Source of the DNA: Enterobacteriaceae bacterium RIT691
GTDB lineage: Bacteria > Pseudomonadota > Gammaproteobacteria > Enterobacterales > Enterobacteriaceae
Direction of reading: 5' to 3'
DNA length: 64,000 bases
Assembly: GCA_009668205.1 (NCBI GenBank)
Contig: WJYM01000001.1
Location: 310,001-374,000 of the forward strand
Shown here piece by piece: positions 1 to 11,230 of this stretch (positions are counted from its first letter, which is position 1; the number at the start of each line of letters is the position of its first letter). The position numbers and the translations under genes were made by a program. The notes beneath the pieces were generated by a model. That model made no database searches, was not told the origin of the DNA, and saw only the letters and a list, made by a program, of their open reading frames with translations.

Positions 1-933
1 AGTCTGTTCGTTGGAGTAGTTACCGACCACGGTGCCGTCATCGTTAATCTGGTAGCTCACCAGGTTGCCCGGCTTGTAGCCGTTCTGGTTGGTGGCGACG
101 ATGTCGTTCGAACCGGTGTTCTGCTGCATGGAGTTGGCAAAGCTGAGGGTGAATGATGCCTGAGTGGCACCGCCCGTCGGCGGGACAGTTCCGGTGGTGA
201 TATTCTGCGTCAGACCGCCAGTTAACGTCCCGTTAGAATCGAACACCATCGAGGTGCCTTGAACAACCGGCGCCCCTGCTACGCTGCTGTCCTGGGTATA
301 CACATCCCAGGTATTCGGCGTCGCGCTTTTCACAAAGTAGACGTTCACATCGTGCGAGTTACCCTGTGAGTCAAATACCGTCACCGTCCCTTTTTTATTG
401 TAGGAATCGGAATCTGTCGGCTTAAACGTCGCATTTGTTGGCTGGGCATCGGATGAGTTCAGGTTAATCTGCATCGACGCCGTCGTGGTGCTTTTTGCCG
501 CCATCAGGGTGTTCGGAATGCTTAAACCTACCGGGTTAGCGCCCTGCTGAATGGTCGGCGGGGTCCCGGTGGCCGGGTAGCCGGTCAGCTGCAGACCCTG
601 CATGTTCACCAGATTGCGGTTTTCGTCCAGTTTGAACTGGCCGTTACGGCTGTAATACACGGAACCGTTGCTGTCGGTCAGGCGGAAGAAACCATTCTGA
701 CTGATAGCCACGTCCAGCGCACGACCGGTGCTGGTGGTGGTACCGTCGTTAAAGTCCTGGGTAATGCCCGCGACTTTGACACCCAGCCCGACTTTGGAAC
801 CGGCAAACATATCGGCAAAAGAGGCCGTCCCCGCTTTGAAGCCGTAGGTCGCGGAGTTGGCGATGTTGTTACCAATCACATCGAGGTTGGTGGCGGCGGC
901 GTTCAGGCCGCTGACCGCTTGAGAAAAGGCCAT
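1..933 (-). CDS. flgE: Flagellar hook protein FlgE, 3' part missing at window edge
   Basis: FlgE is the structural subunit of the flagellar hook, polymerised outside the cell on top of the rod. The open frame runs without a stop from an ATG at 933 to the window start, giving 311 residues of a protein that is about 400 residues in E. coli, so the C-terminal end is off the window. The N-terminus MAFSQAVSGLNAAATNLDVI carries the conserved rod/hook family helix and the ANSATYGFK-type motif follows. An AGGAGATAAGAC ribosome site lies just before the ATG. It is the fourth gene of the minus-strand operon flgB-C-D-E. Confidence 0.96.
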   Translation of the reverse strand, partial: MAFSQAVSGLNAAATNLDVIGNNIANSATYGFKAGTASFADMFAGSKVGLGVKVAGITQDFNDGTTTSTGRALDVAISQNGFFRLTDSNGSVYYSRNGQFKLDENRNLVNMQGLQLTGYPATGTPPTIQQGANPVGLSIPNTLMAAKSTTTASMQINLNSSDAQPTNATFKPTDSDSYNKKGTVTVFDSQGNSHDVNVYFVKSATPNTWDVYTQDSSVAGAPVVQGTSMVFDSNGTLTGGLTQNITTGTVPPTGGATQASFTLSFANSMQQNTGSNDIVATNQNGYKPGNLVSYQINDDGTVVGNYSNEQT

Positions 934-953
934 GTCTTATCTCCTGATAAGGT

Positions 954-1649
954 TTAAATAATCTGACGAACTTCGTCGAGCGTGGTGCTACCGTAGGTGC
1001 CGAGATCCAGCAGATTGCCGCTGCTTCCCTTGGTGATACCCTGAACCAGCGCGAACTGCAGCGGCTGCGCAACCAGCTGTGTCCCGTTGGTGCTGGCGGC
1101 AATCGACACGCTGTAAGCGCCATCCGGCGCGGTGGAGCCATCGGCGGCGGTGCCGTCCCAGGTAAAGGTGTGCACACCCGCCGTCTGACTGCCGAGATCC
1201 AGGGTGCGGATCACCTTCCCGCTGCTGTCAGTTATGGTTGCCGTGGCCTTATCTGCGGCCTGAGTCAGTTCAACACCGAACGGCGTGGTGCTTGCCGTAC
1301 CATCGCTGCCCGCCCCTGCCAGCACCACGGAGCCCGGGATCATGACGCCGTGACCAATCAGCGAACTGGCCTGCAGTGACTGGCTGTTATCAATCTGACC
1401 GGAGATAGAACCGAGGGTGGTATTGAGTTTTTCCACCCCGCTGACGGTACTGATTTGCGCCAGCTGTGACGTCAGCTGACTGTTGTCCATCGGGTTGGTG
1501 GGATCCTGGTTTTTCAGTTGAGCCACCAGCAGCGTCAGGAAGCTGCTTTGCAGGTCAGAGGCGCTGCTGCTGGTTAAGTCACCGCTGCTGGTGCTGGTCG
1601 CACTGACACCCGTTGTTGTCGGGTTATTAACATTCACGGCAATAGACAT
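954..1649 (-). CDS. flgD: Flagellar hook cap/assembly scaffold FlgD
   Basis: FlgD caps the growing hook and is needed for FlgE polymerisation; it is discarded before filament assembly. The 231-residue product has the family motif LVAQLKNQDPTNPMDNSQL near residue 45, followed by the hook-capping segment SQLAQISTVSGVEKLN, and a C-terminal half with Ig/tudor-like beta strands (TFTWDGTAADG). Length equals the E. coli protein (231). A GGAGAA ribosome site precedes the ATG. It lies 11 bp after flgC and 20 bp before flgE in the same operon. Confidence 0.97.
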   Translation of the reverse strand: MSIAVNVNNPTTTGVSATSTSSGDLTSSSASDLQSSFLTLLVAQLKNQDPTNPMDNSQLTSQLAQISTVSGVEKLNTTLGSISGQIDNSQSLQASSLIGHGVMIPGSVVLAGAGSDGTASTTPFGVELTQAADKATATITDSSGKVIRTLDLGSQTAGVHTFTWDGTAADGSTAPDGAYSVSIAASTNGTQLVAQPLQFALVQGITKGSSGNLLDLGTYGSTTLDEVRQII

Positions 1650-1660
1650 CAGGTTCTCCG

Positions 1661-2065
1661 TTACTGACCGAGGGTCAGCGTTTTGAGCATCATGCTCTTG
1701 ACGGTATTGAGGACTTCCACGTTAGCCTGATAGCTGCGGGAAGCGGACATGGTGTTGACGGTCTCTTCCACGACATCCACGTTAGGCATCTTGACGTAGC
1801 CTTTGGCATCGGCCAGGGGGTTGCCAGGCTGGTACACCAGCTTGAACGGATCCTGGCTCTCGACCACATTCGCGACTTTCACCCCACCCGTCGCGGCCCC
1901 AATCGGAGCGTCAACCTGGAACACCACCTGTTTCGCGCGGTAGGGCTGACCATCAGGGCCCGTCACGCTGTCGGCGTTGGCGAGGTTACTGGCGGCCACG
2001 TTAAGGCGTTTTGACTGCGCCGCCAGCGCCGATCCCGCAACATCAAAAATACTGAGTAAAGCCAT
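1661..2065 (-). CDS. flgC: Flagellar basal-body rod protein FlgC
   Basis: FlgC is one of the proximal rod proteins that joins the MS ring to the hook. The 134-residue product has the axial-family N-terminus ([20 protein letters not shown] followed by [12 protein letters not shown]) and the C-terminal helix ending [17 protein letters not shown], which pair in the assembled rod. Length matches the E. coli protein. It starts 3 bp after the flgB stop, behind an AGGGGAA ribosome site, so the two are translationally linked. Confidence 0.97.
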   Translation of the reverse strand: MALLSIFDVAGSALAAQSKRLNVAASNLANADSVTGPDGQPYRAKQVVFQVDAPIGAATGGVKVANVVESQDPFKLVYQPGNPLADAKGYVKMPNVDVVEETVNTMSASRSYQANVEVLNTVKSMMLKTLTLGQ

Positions 2066-2068
2066 TGA

Positions 2069-2482
2069 TTAGTTCCCCTGTAGCACGCTCATCATGCTTT
2101 TGATTTGCCCACCCAGCGCCGTCAGGCTGGTCTGGTACTGCAGGCTGTTGTCGGCGAATTGCGTGCGCTCCCGGTCCATATCGACGGTGTTACCGTCCAT
2201 GGAGGGCTGATCGGGGACCCGATACATCAGGTCAACGGAGGGGGCAGTCATCGCCTGGGCCGGAATATGGCGTTCGGACGTCAGCGTCAACGAGACACCG
2301 TTGGTTTCCGCACGCCCGCGATCCATCACTTTTTTCAGTTCCGTGGCAAAATCCACATCGCGTGCCTGATACCCCGGGGTATCCGAGTTCGCAATGTTAG
2401 AGGCCAGAATTTCCTGACGCTGCGCGCGCAGGTTTAACGCTTCCTGTTGGAAACGAAGCGCAGCGTCGAGTTTATCGAGCAT
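2069..2482 (-). CDS. flgB: Flagellar basal-body rod protein FlgB
   Basis: FlgB is a proximal rod protein placed at the base of the flagellar axle. The product, 137 residues from [11 protein letters not shown], carries the [19 protein letters not shown] motif of axial proteins. A longer in-frame start exists nine codons upstream, but the ATG at 2482 is directly preceded by a strong GGAGGAGAC ribosome site and matches the usual family start. It is the first gene of flgBCDE and diverges from flgA; the 159 bp between them should hold the FlhDC-dependent class II promoters, although I could not pick out the box with confidence. Confidence 0.96.
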   Translation of the reverse strand: MLDKLDAALRFQQEALNLRAQRQEILASNIANSDTPGYQARDVDFATELKKVMDRGRAETNGVSLTLTSERHIPAQAMTAPSVDLMYRVPDQPSMDGNTVDMDRERTQFADNSLQYQTSLTALGGQIKSMMSVLQGN

Positions 2483-2641
2483 GTCTCCTCCGCTAAGGAC
2501 ATAGTTCATTCAGCGTTCAGATTAATCCCAATCTCCGGGAGTCATCGCCGGAATAAACACACAATGCGGCGCTATTTATTGCGTTGATGTTTGGCGAGGA
2601 AAGGTAAAATTCTGCTATTCCCTGACAGACTGGAGTTGGCA

Positions 2642-3301
2642 ATGCGACACCTGATTAGCACCCTGACGGTAGCCATCGTGCTGCTGAGCCCGCTGGCCAT
2701 CGCGCAGGATTTTAACCAGCAGCTGAACCGCTTTTTCGTCCAGCGTCTGGCCGGATTCAGCGATGCGGTGATGGTTGACCTGCGAAATCCCAACAGTCAG
2801 ATGCCTCAGTGTGACGAGCCTGCACTCAGCGTGATGGGCAATAATCGTCTGTGGGGAAGCCAGACTGTGCAGGCGCAGTGTGGGACGGAGAAACGCTATT
2901 TCCAGGTGTTCGTTGAGGCCACCGGTAACTATGTGGTTGCGGCGCAGCCCATTGCGCGGGGTTCCTCGCTGCAGCCCGGCAGCGTCGAACTCAAGCGCGG
3001 ACGTCTTGACCAGTTGCCTCCCCGAACCATGCTTGATATCAATCAGGCACAAAACGCGGTTATGATGCGGGATGTCGCTCCCGGCCAGCCTATTCAGCTG
3101 TCGATGCTGCGCCAGTCCTGGCGCGTAAAAGCAGGACAAAAAGTCCAGGTGATTGCCAGCGGCGACGGCTTTAGCGTGAACGGTGAAGGCCAGGCGCTGA
3201 ACAATGCCGCCGTCGCGCAAAATGCCCGCGTGCGGATGCCATCAGGCCAGGTGGTCAGCGGGCAGGTTGATGCGGATGGGAATATTCTGATTAACCTATA
3301 A
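2642..3301 (+). CDS. flgA: Flagellar P-ring assembly chaperone FlgA
   Basis: FlgA is a periplasmic chaperone for assembly of the P ring (FlgI) around the rod. The 219-residue product starts with a signal peptide (residues 1-21, ending LSPLAIAQ) and has a SAF domain in the C-terminal half (GQKVQVIASGDGFSVNGEG and then VSGQVDADGNILINL). The ATG at 2642 with GGAG upstream gives exactly the E. coli length; an earlier ATG at 2591 would add 17 residues with no signal-peptide logic. It is transcribed away from flgB and is followed by flgM. Confidence 0.96.
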   Translation: MRHLISTLTVAIVLLSPLAIAQDFNQQLNRFFVQRLAGFSDAVMVDLRNPNSQMPQCDEPALSVMGNNRLWGSQTVQAQCGTEKRYFQVFVEATGNYVVAAQPIARGSSLQPGSVELKRGRLDQLPPRTMLDINQAQNAVMMRDVAPGQPIQLSMLRQSWRVKAGQKVQVIASGDGFSVNGEGQALNNAAVAQNARVRMPSGQVVSGQVDADGNILINL

Positions 3302-3307
3302 TCTTTT

Positions 3308-3334
3308 TAAAGAATCCGCGAACGCTGCCGATAG
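3308..3334 (+). promoter_or_regulatory. Sigma-28 (FliA) promoter for flgMN
   Basis: TAAAGAAT, an 11 bp spacer and GCCGATAG, close to the FliA consensus TAAAGTTT-N11-GCCGATAA. It lies 60 bp before flgM, where E. coli and Salmonella have their class III flgM promoter, so FlgM is probably made both from flgA read-through and from this late promoter. Confidence 0.85.
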
Positions 3335-3394
3335 ATAAGTAACAACTGATAATGGCAGACAGTAGCGCCATGAAACCTCAACGAGGACAGGACA

Positions 3395-3688
3395 ATGAGC
3401 ATTGATCGTACATCGCCTCTGAAGCCCGTAAACGCTGTTCAGCCGCGTGAGCCGAACGAAGCCCAGGCGCAGAAAATTCGTGCGGACAAATCGTCGGCCG
3501 AAAACAGCACCAGCGTGACGCTGAGTGCGGCGCAGGCGAAACTGATGCAGCCAAATTCCAGCGACATTAATATGGATCGCGTGGAAACACTGAAAAACGC
3601 GATTCGTAACGGCGAGCTGAAAATGGATACCGGCAAAATTGCCGACGCGCTGATTGCAGATACCCAGAGTTGGTTACAGAGTAAATAA
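3395..3688 (+). CDS. flgM: Anti-sigma-28 factor FlgM
   Basis: FlgM binds FliA (sigma-28) and holds back late flagellar genes until the hook is complete, when it is exported through the basal body. The 97-residue protein begins [19 protein letters not shown], has a disordered polar N-terminal half, and ends with the sigma-binding helices ([34 protein letters not shown]). An AGGACAGGACA ribosome site precedes the ATG. A sigma-28 promoter lies just upstream, closing the feedback loop. flgN follows after 4 bp. Confidence 0.97.
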   Translation: MSIDRTSPLKPVNAVQPREPNEAQAQKIRADKSSAENSTSVTLSAAQAKLMQPNSSDINMDRVETLKNAIRNGELKMDTGKIADALIADTQSWLQSK

Positions 3689-3692
3689 CAGC

Positions 3693-4115
3693 ATGAGTCG
3701 TCTGTCAGAAATACTGGATCACATGACTGTCATCCTCAATTCCCTGAAGGAAGTGATGGATGCCGAGCAACAACAGCTTTCCGCAGGGAGCGTGAACGGT
3801 AGCGCCCTGCAGCGGATCACTGAAGAGAAAAGCTCGTTGCTGGCGACCCTGGATTATCTGGAAAAGCAGCGCCGTCTGGAGCAGGAAGCCCAGCGCTGTG
3901 CCAATGATGATGTCGCTGAGCGCTGGCAGAACATTACGGTCAAAACCCAGCATCTGCGCGATCTGAACCAGCATAACGGCTGGCTGCTGGAAGGCCAGCT
4001 TGAACGCAATCAGCAGGTGCTGGACGTTCTCAAGCCGCATCAGGAGCCGGGGCTGTATGGCAAAAATGGCCAGACCTCGGCCACGCCACGCGGCGGCAAA
4101 AAGTTTTCCGTCTGA
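3693..4115 (+). CDS. flgN: Flagellar export chaperone FlgN
   Basis: FlgN is the cytoplasmic export chaperone for the hook-filament junction proteins FlgK and FlgL. The product is 140 residues from MSRLSEILDHMTVILNSLKE, mostly helical and charged, with the family C-terminal segment LLEGQLERNQQVLDVLKPHQ and a final GGKK tail. The start at 3693 was preferred over a start 13 codons upstream that would overlap flgM by 35 bp. It forms a two-gene unit with flgM. Confidence 0.95.
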   Translation: MSRLSEILDHMTVILNSLKEVMDAEQQQLSAGSVNGSALQRITEEKSSLLATLDYLEKQRRLEQEAQRCANDDVAERWQNITVKTQHLRDLNQHNGWLLEGQLERNQQVLDVLKPHQEPGLYGKNGQTSATPRGGKKFSV

Positions 4116-4151
4116 ATGACACGAGAAGCAGCAGGTCGCTCTGCCCTGATT

Positions 4152-5045
4152 TCAGGTCAAAGCCCTGCCGTTTTGCGTTGCCCGCTCAAGCCAGGTGCGC
4201 ACCGCTGCACTCTTTTCGTCCTTCCGCCCTATCAGCATCAAATTTGCCGTCAGCGCCGGGGCGTTCAACCGGCAATAATGCAGGCCGGGAACAGAAACCT
4301 GCTGCAATGGCGCAGGAACCAGCGCCAGCCCTAATCCTGCCGCAGCCATGGCCAGCACATTCAGGCTGCTGCCCGTGCGACGGACAATATTCAGACGCTG
4401 ACCCAGCTTTTGGCTCAGCATCACGCTCAGGCGTTCATCTTCATCGTGCGCGTCATACAGCACCAGAGGTTCATCCGCCAGCATCCCGAGCGTAAGCTCT
4501 GAACAGTGGGCAAAACGATGATTTTCGTGCAGCGCCACCAGCATATTCCACTCTCCTACCCGCTGCGCAACCAGCCCTTCAGCGTGAAGGGTGCTGTGAT
4601 CGGGCGTGTAGCCAATATCCAACAATCCTGTAAGGATCGCCTCGACCTGGCGCTGCGGCGCGATCTCCTCAAGCTGCAACTCGACGTCGGGATAGCGCTG
4701 ATGAAAATCACGCAGGTCCTGCATCAGGCGGCCGCTAAAAATAGCATTGCCGGCAAAACCGATCCTGACAATGCCGGTTTCTCCACGTAAGGCGCGCTCC
4801 GCGCTACGCTTCGCAAAGTCAGCCTGTTCAAGGGTTCTTCGTGCTTCAATGGCAAACACTTTACCCGCTTCCGTCAGCTCGACCCGACGGCTGGTGCGCA
4901 GAAACAGCGCCCCGCCCAGTTCGTCTTCAAGCGCACGAATTTGCATACTTAGGGCAGGCTGAACGATATTTAAACTTTCCGCCGCGCGGCCAAAATGCTT
5001 TTCCGTGGCGACAGCCAGAAAATAGCGGAGTTGACGAAGATCCAT
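4152..5045 (-). CDS. LysR-family transcriptional regulator
   Basis: A typical LysR-type regulator of 297 residues, counted from MDLRQLRYFLAVATEKHFGR. The winged-helix DNA-binding domain is in residues 1-60 (AAESLNIVQPALSMQIRALE is the recognition region) and the periplasmic-binding-type effector domain follows from about residue 90. Two further Met codons lie just upstream and no start has a clearly better ribosome site. It is divergent from the SnoaL-like gene at 5166, with 120 bp between, the classic arrangement of a LysR regulator and its target. The effector is unknown. This pair is absent between flgN and murJ in E. coli K-12. Confidence 0.9.
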   Translation of the reverse strand: MDLRQLRYFLAVATEKHFGRAAESLNIVQPALSMQIRALEDELGGALFLRTSRRVELTEAGKVFAIEARRTLEQADFAKRSAERALRGETGIVRIGFAGNAIFSGRLMQDLRDFHQRYPDVELQLEEIAPQRQVEAILTGLLDIGYTPDHSTLHAEGLVAQRVGEWNMLVALHENHRFAHCSELTLGMLADEPLVLYDAHDEDERLSVMLSQKLGQRLNIVRRTGSSLNVLAMAAAGLGLALVPAPLQQVSVPGLHYCRLNAPALTANLMLIGRKDEKSAAVRTWLERATQNGRALT

Positions 5046-5165
5046 CATCACATCCATCAGAATTTATGATTAATTGGTCATTATTACATATTGGATGTTA
5101 TTAATAAGATCCGCAATACTCTGTTCCATCGCAGCTGCTGCTGCCCATTAACCGGAGTGACCCTT

Positions 5166-5741
5166 ATGTCCTATAACGTTGAAGATCGCCTGCAAATTAC
5201 CGACCTGATGACCGGCTGGATCCACCGTGACCTTGCTGAGTGGGATCAAATGCGCGGTCTGTTTCACGAAGGTGCGACAATCGAAATCACCTGGTTCGAA
5301 GGGCTGGCCAGCGAATTTATCGATGCGTCCGCCCGCATGGGCGCTTCCGCGCTGAAGACCAAACATATGATTGGTGCGCCGGTCATCACCTTTAACGGTG
5401 ACAAAGCGCTGGTGGAAACCAACGCCATGATTATCGGTGAGAATATCGAACTCAACGTGGGTTGCTGCACCCACAACAGATTTTTTGACCGGGTAGAAAA
5501 GCGTAATGGCCAGTGGAAGATTGTCCATCGCCAAAGCATCTACGATATGGGCAGCTTCAGCTTCCCGATGGGATGGGTTGAGATAGACAGCGCCACCTGC
5601 CAGAAATACCCGCGTGAATATGCCGCGCTGGCCTATGTGCTGGAAAAGAGCGGATTCCCGGTGAATCGGGTGTTTGCGACCCGCGGTAGCGAACTGGAAA
5701 CGAAAATGAAGCAGGAAGGCCAGGCCTGGCTGAAGGTCTGA
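5166..5741 (+). CDS. SnoaL-like / NTF2-fold polyketide-cyclase-type protein
   Basis: A 191-residue protein with a SnoaL-like (NTF2 superfamily) alpha-beta barrel: the helix DRLQITDLMTGWIHRDLAEW, then the DxMRGLFHEGATIEITWFEG strand, and later WKIVHRQSIYDMGSF. Members include ring-hydroxylating dioxygenase beta-like proteins, dehydratases and isomerases of small molecules, so the reaction cannot be told from sequence. The start at 5166 has GGAGTGA in front of it. It is monocistronic, divergent from the LysR regulator at 4152-5045 and probably controlled by it. Confidence 0.75.
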   Translation: MSYNVEDRLQITDLMTGWIHRDLAEWDQMRGLFHEGATIEITWFEGLASEFIDASARMGASALKTKHMIGAPVITFNGDKALVETNAMIIGENIELNVGCCTHNRFFDRVEKRNGQWKIVHRQSIYDMGSFSFPMGWVEIDSATCQKYPREYAALAYVLEKSGFPVNRVFATRGSELETKMKQEGQAWLKV

Positions 5742-5840
5742 TATCAGGCCTTCAAGCCGGGTGGCGCTGGCATAGGGGACAGAGCAGCCTGATGCCCTCT
5801 CCCCCGCCCCTCTCCCACAAGGCGAGGGGAGCAAACACTA

Positions 5841-5866
5841 AAAAATCCTCTCAAAAGAGGATTTTT
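5841..5866. terminator. Bidirectional terminator between the SnoaL-like gene and murJ
   Basis: Perfect 11 bp stem AAAAATCCTCT / AGAGGATTTTT with a CAAA loop, giving a U-run in both directions. It separates two convergent genes. Just before it (about 5790-5830) is the C/T-rich CCTCTCCC...GCGAGGGGA type of dispersed sequence seen in intergenic regions of Enterobacter relatives. Confidence 0.85.
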
Positions 5867-5871
5867 GCTAT

Positions 5872-7497
<1,626 letters not shown>

Positions 7498-7523
7498 TTA
7501 CTACTGGCAGTTGTTACAGCCTC

Positions 7524-8450
7524 TTACTCGCTCATGGCTTCCTGCCACAGCTTTTCAACGACACGCTGCGCGGCAATCGCCTGTTCACCGGCGGTTTCAG
7601 GAACCGTCTGATTTTGCACGCATTCAATAAAGTGGCGCGCACAGCCCGCGAAACCGCGCTGTTCGAGCGTACTCAGCCAGCCCGGAACAGGACGTTCCAG
7701 CACGCCAGCGCCCCGCTCTTCACGCCAGTCGCGCATATCAGTAACGTCAATCAATGCCCCGTCGGTCACGGCCTGCACCCATTCACGCTGACTACCGGCA
7801 CGACGGTGCATGCTGGTGGTGATGTGCATCTGTGGCAGGCTGAAATGGTGTTCGGCATACAGCATTTCACCGAGATCTGTGGTTTGCAGGGTGCCGCTGG
7901 TGAGCTGCGGTTTTCCACCCGCCAGCCACAGCGCGGTATCCACGACATGCAGATAATCGTCCAGCAGCGTAAAGCGCAGGTCGTGCGGCCCTACGCTGTC
8001 AGTGCGGTGCTTATCCATCCGCAGCGAAGCGCCATTTTGCAGATTGGCCTTTAATTCGCGATACAGGGGGGCAAAGCGACGGTTAAACCCGACCATCAGC
8101 GTAAGCTTTTTCTTTTCAGCCAGTTCCACCAGTCGGGTGGCATCGCTGAGTTTGTCCGCAAGCGGCTTATCGACGCAGACATGAACGCCCGCATTCAGCA
8201 ACGCATTCACCACCTCAAAGTGGGTAGCGGTGGCGCTATGGACAAACACCGCATCGCACTGCGAGGCCAGGTGTTGCAGGGAGTCCGCCAGCGGAATACG
8301 GTAGGTCTCGCAGATCCGCAGCGCTTTTTCACGCCCCGGTGACCAGGCGGCCTGCAACGTCCAGTCGCTGGCCGGGCTTAACACCGGCAGCCAGGCTTTC
8401 TGGGCAATACCGCCCAGCCCGACCACGCCAATTCGCAGTTTTGTGCTCAC
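7524..8450 (-). CDS. mviM: Gfo/Idh/MocA-family oxidoreductase MviM (YceM)
   Basis: Putative NAD(P)-dependent oxidoreductase of unknown substrate. The 308-residue product has an N-terminal Rossmann domain (LRIGVVGLGGIAQKAWLPVL) and the family EKP-like motif as CVDKPLADK around residue 95, then the C-terminal alpha-beta substrate domain. The start codon is GTG at 8450, behind GGGAGA, and corresponds to the E. coli YceM start. It begins 2 bp after the yceH stop, so yceH-mviM look co-transcribed. Confidence 0.94.
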   Translation of the reverse strand: MSTKLRIGVVGLGGIAQKAWLPVLSPASDWTLQAAWSPGREKALRICETYRIPLADSLQHLASQCDAVFVHSATATHFEVVNALLNAGVHVCVDKPLADKLSDATRLVELAEKKKLTLMVGFNRRFAPLYRELKANLQNGASLRMDKHRTDSVGPHDLRFTLLDDYLHVVDTALWLAGGKPQLTSGTLQTTDLGEMLYAEHHFSLPQMHITTSMHRRAGSQREWVQAVTDGALIDVTDMRDWREERGAGVLERPVPGWLSTLEQRGFAGCARHFIECVQNQTVPETAGEQAIAAQRVVEKLWQEAMSE

Positions 8451-8452
8451 AA

Positions 8453-9100
8453 TCAGTCTCCCAGATGGGCTAACAGAGAGTCGAGACGCTGTTTCAGCTC
8501 TTCGACCTCGCCTTCGAGCGCTTCAACGCGGGCCGCGAGATCGTCATTGACCGGTGCCATGGCGTCATCCGCGGCGATCGGCGTTTCCACATCACCGCTA
8601 AAAAGGTGCATGAAACGATGTTCACGTTTACCCGGTTCACGCGGCAGACGCGCGACATACGGCCCATCGTCACGCTCAGCAAGATTTTCCAGCGTCGTTT
8701 CCACTTCAGCCGTATCGGCAAACTCATGCATCCGCTGTCCGCGGCTGCGTAACTCGCCCGGCGTTTGTGCGCCACGCAGCAGCAGTGTGGTGATCAGCGC
8801 CACTTCGCCCGCACTCAGCTTTAGGTCGCCAAATTCTGAATTGCAAAAACGCTGTTCGTATTTCGTTACCCGGTTACCAAATCCACTGACGGTACGCAGA
8901 TAATGGCGTTTCACCAGTTGATCCAGCAGGTCCTGCACGTCACTTTCTGAGAGCGACATCACCGGCTCGCGGTTGGTTTTCTGGTTACAGGCCAACGTCA
9001 GCGCATTGACGGACAAAGGGTATTGTTCTGGCGTGGTGACCTGTTTTTCCAACAGACACCCAATCACCCGCGCTTCATGCGCCGTTAACTGATACTTCAT
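8453..9100 (-). CDS. yceH: YceH, DUF480 winged-helix protein
   Basis: A 215-residue protein of the UPF0502/DUF480 family, found across proteobacteria; its molecular role is not established. The sequence shows two winged-helix-like modules ([20 protein letters not shown] near the start, and [20 protein letters not shown] in the middle) and a C-terminal coiled coil ([20 protein letters not shown]). Length matches the E. coli protein (215). It sits between rimJ and mviM in the conserved order. Confidence 0.94.
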   Translation of the reverse strand: MKYQLTAHEARVIGCLLEKQVTTPEQYPLSVNALTLACNQKTNREPVMSLSESDVQDLLDQLVKRHYLRTVSGFGNRVTKYEQRFCNSEFGDLKLSAGEVALITTLLLRGAQTPGELRSRGQRMHEFADTAEVETTLENLAERDDGPYVARLPREPGKREHRFMHLFSGDVETPIAADDAMAPVNDDLAARVEALEGEVEELKQRLDSLLAHLGD

Positions 9101-9109
9101 GATTTCTCC

Positions 9110-9694
9110 TTAGCGACCCGCCGACCATTCGCGAGTGGTCAGCGCCGTCAGAACGTGGTCACGCCATTGCCCATCAATCAGCAGATAGTCTTTGGCATAC
9201 CCCTCTTTTTCAAAGCCCAGTTTCGCAAGCAACCCGCCGCTACGCTGGTTATGTGGCATGTAATTCGCCATGATGCGATGAATGTGCTGCGTGCGCTGCA
9301 TATAGCGAATAGCCGTCACCAGCGCTTCATACATCAATCCCTGTCCCTGCCATTTTTCACCTATCGAATAGCCCAGGTAACAGGCATGGAACGATCCGCG
9401 TACCACGTTGGAGAAATTGGCGACGCCGATAATCTCTTTCTCTTCAGGGTCGAGCAGCGCGAAATAAAATGCGGAGCCTTGTTTGTGAAATTCACCGATC
9501 ATTGACAGCCGCGCCTGCCAGCCCGAGGGATAGCAATGGCTGTCGTCGCGAACCGGCTCCCAGGGTTTCAGGAACACTTTATTTTCGGCGTAATAATCTG
9601 CCAGCCGCCAGGCATCACGGTCATGAACCAGACGCACCACCAGCCGATCTGTTGTTAAGCGCACTTTCGGCACGTTACTGCGATAGCCAAACAT
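9110..9694 (-). CDS. rimJ: Ribosomal protein uS5 alanine N-acetyltransferase RimJ
   Basis: RimJ acetylates the N-terminal alanine of ribosomal protein S5 and has a role in 30S assembly. The 194-residue product is a GNAT-fold enzyme; the acetyl-CoA loop appears as [19 protein letters not shown], and the typical GNAT C-terminal [17 protein letters not shown] segment follows. Length matches E. coli (194). It is divergent from mdtH, with about 220 bp between the two starts. Confidence 0.97.
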   Translation of the reverse strand: MFGYRSNVPKVRLTTDRLVVRLVHDRDAWRLADYYAENKVFLKPWEPVRDDSHCYPSGWQARLSMIGEFHKQGSAFYFALLDPEEKEIIGVANFSNVVRGSFHACYLGYSIGEKWQGQGLMYEALVTAIRYMQRTQHIHRIMANYMPHNQRSGGLLAKLGFEKEGYAKDYLLIDGQWRDHVLTALTTREWSAGR

Positions 9695-9915
9695 CTTACC
9701 CTACTCCTCACGACTGCCCTGACCTTCACTATACCTGCCCACAGCGGCCTTGTGAAAACAGCAACATACGATTTTCTGCGTCACTTCCTCTTTTCGATAA
9801 ATTTACTCTATCAAAAATGCCTTTTGATAAAAAAATATTGTTGCCATTTTCACCTGGAATGCGGCGCTGGCACGGTAGAATGGCACGCTTACCGTTCTGT
9901 TTCCCTGGAGGGGAA

Positions 9916-11124
9916 ATGCCATCCCGCATCACGCAGGCGCGCAGCCTGGGTAAATATTTCCTGCTTGTCGACAACCTGCTGGTTGTACTCGGCTTTTATG
10001 TCGTGTTTCCGTTAATCTCCATCCGCTTTGTTGATCAGATGGGCTGGGCGGCATTGATGGTCGGCATCGCGCTTGGCTTACGCCAGTTGGTTCAGCAAGG
10101 GCTGGGGATTTTCGGTGGGGCCATTGCCGACCGTTTTGGTGCCAAGCCGATGATCGTCACCGGAATGCTGATGCGGGCGGCGGGTTTTGCCACCATGGCA
10201 ATGGCGCATGAGCCGTGGTTGCTGTGGTTCTCCTGCATCCTCTCCGGCCTTGGCGGCACCCTGTTCGATCCGCCTCGCGCCGCCCTCGTGGTGAAACTTG
10301 TGCGGCCGAATCAGCGCGGGCGCTTTTTCTCCCTGCTGATGATGCAGGACAGCGCCGGGGCCGTCATTGGTGCGCTGTTAGGCAGCTGGCTGCTGCAATA
10401 TGATTTTCGTCTGGTGTGCAGCGTCGGTGCAGTGCTGTTTATTCTTTGCGCGGCCTTCAACGGCTGGTATCTCCCGGCATGGAAACTGTCCACGGTCAAA
10501 ACGCCGGTGCGTGAAGGTCTCGGCAGAGTTCTGCGCGATAAACGCTTTATCACTTACGTTCTCACGCTGACCGGGTACTACATGCTGGCCGTCCAGGTAA
10601 TGCTGATGCTGCCGATCATGGTGAACGATATTGCCGGCTCGCCTGCGGCCGTCAAATGGATGTATGCGATTGAAGCTGCCCTGTCGCTGAGTTTGCTCTA
10701 CCCGATCGCCCGCTGGAGCGAAAAGCGTTTTCGTCTTCAACATCGTCTGATGGCCGGTCTGTTGGTAATGACGCTGGCAATGCTGCCTATTGGCTTGTCG
10801 TCGAATTTACAGCAGCTTTTCACGCTCATCTGCGTGTTTTATATCGGTTCGATCATCGCAGAACCGGCAAGGGAGACCCTGAGTGCGCAGCTGGCCGACC
10901 CACGCGCCCGCGGCAGCTATATGGGGTTCAGCCGTCTGGGCCTCGCCTTCGGTGGCGCGCTCGGTTATGCCGGTGGCGGCTGGCTGTTTGATGCCGGGAA
11001 AGCCATGAATCAGCCCGAGCTGCCGTGGGCCATGCTCGGGGTCATCGGTTTAATGACCTTCATCGCGCTGTGGTGGCAGTTCAGCCAGAAACGGGCCGCC
11101 AGAGGAATGGTTCCCCGGGTGTAA
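9916..11124 (+). CDS. mdtH: Multidrug efflux MFS transporter MdtH
   Basis: MdtH is a 12-helix major facilitator drug/proton antiporter; in E. coli it gives some resistance to fluoroquinolones. The product from [20 protein letters not shown] is 402 residues, exactly the E. coli length. The MFS motif A is seen as [17 protein letters not shown] after helix 2. The frame is open much further upstream (to 9469) but that part overlaps rimJ and its upstream region and has no family support; GGAGGGGAA precedes the chosen ATG. grxB, which follows mdtH in K-12, is not present here. Confidence 0.96.
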   Translation: MPSRITQARSLGKYFLLVDNLLVVLGFYVVFPLISIRFVDQMGWAALMVGIALGLRQLVQQGLGIFGGAIADRFGAKPMIVTGMLMRAAGFATMAMAHEPWLLWFSCILSGLGGTLFDPPRAALVVKLVRPNQRGRFFSLLMMQDSAGAVIGALLGSWLLQYDFRLVCSVGAVLFILCAAFNGWYLPAWKLSTVKTPVREGLGRVLRDKRFITYVLTLTGYYMLAVQVMLMLPIMVNDIAGSPAAVKWMYAIEAALSLSLLYPIARWSEKRFRLQHRLMAGLLVMTLAMLPIGLSSNLQQLFTLICVFYIGSIIAEPARETLSAQLADPRARGSYMGFSRLGLAFGGALGYAGGGWLFDAGKAMNQPELPWAMLGVIGLMTFIALWWQFSQKRAARGMVPRV

Positions 11125-11230
11125 TGTCAAGCATGGTAACAATTCAGCGCATTCTGCTGGCGTGCAATAAGCTGACAGTGCATGCTGCTTTGTGTCAGGA
11201 TGAAACAAAGGCACCACGTTGAGGATCCCC

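Noticed and set aside
9469-9915. N-terminal extension of mdtH
   Set aside because: It overlaps rimJ and its promoter region and has no similarity; the start at 9916 gives the exact length of the E. coli protein.
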